Source: Methylacidiphilum caldifontis
GTDB lineage: Bacteria > Verrucomicrobiota > Verrucomicrobiia > Methylacidiphilales > CAMAQI01
Direction: 5' to 3'
Length of the DNA: 5,150 bases
NCBI GenBank assembly: GCA_945860255.1
Contig: CAMAQI010000174.1
Span: forward strand, 1 to 5,150
The translations under genes were made by a program, and so were the position numbers. Under the pieces are notes generated by a model that saw nothing but the letters and a program-made list of their open reading frames with translations, had not been told where the DNA came from and did no database searches. This document shows positions 5,111-5,150 of this stretch, in pieces. Each line of letters opens with the position of its first letter. Position 1 is the stretch's first letter.

Positions 5111-5150
5111 TGATCCATCTGATTTTGGTTCTGGAGTGTAAGGAACGAAG

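Overview
The window is bacterial, compact and of moderate GC, with a visibly AT-richer right third. No gene fixes the taxon. A LolA-like periplasmic protein with a signal peptide points to a Gram-negative cell envelope. The pairing with a KamA-type aminomutase is compatible with the Verrucomicrobia/Planctomycetes side of the tree, but this is a weak inference from recalled protein style.

Layout. Positions 1-51 may hold the last codons of an upstream gene. They are followed by a possible folded RNA element (58-111) and a strong intrinsic terminator (158-187). A plus-strand remnant of a sugar C-methyltransferase follows (219-927). It lacks its N-terminal catalytic domain, and a one-base shift near 837-840 splits off its last 29 codons. 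Positions 928-1485 hold no convincing gene. Instead they contain an imperfect tandem repeat, an imperfect inverted repeat of about 136 bp and a run of three perfect small hairpins.

The best-preserved genes lie on the minus strand. A LolA-like outer-membrane lipoprotein-sorting protein (3448-2720) has a clear promoter and ribosome binding site. It is followed after 52 bp by a lysine 2,3-aminomutase (2667-1486) that retains the radical-SAM cysteines, the PLP lysine and both lysine-specifying aspartates.

The right third looks like accessory DNA. On the plus strand there is a 45-codon ORF of unknown nature and then a metallophosphoesterase that appears to have lost its GD metal-binding segment. 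Convergent to these, on the minus strand, is a probable RloB-like TOPRIM nuclease (5099-4479). A small unrecognised protein (4474-4181) is closely coupled downstream of it. RloB-type proteins are usually one half of an ATPase/nuclease phage-defence pair, so the partner would be expected just beyond the right edge.

The picture is of a conserved two-gene block flanked by decaying or mobile accessory sequence. The most interesting candidates are the right-edge nuclease pair and the structured non-coding block at 928-1485.
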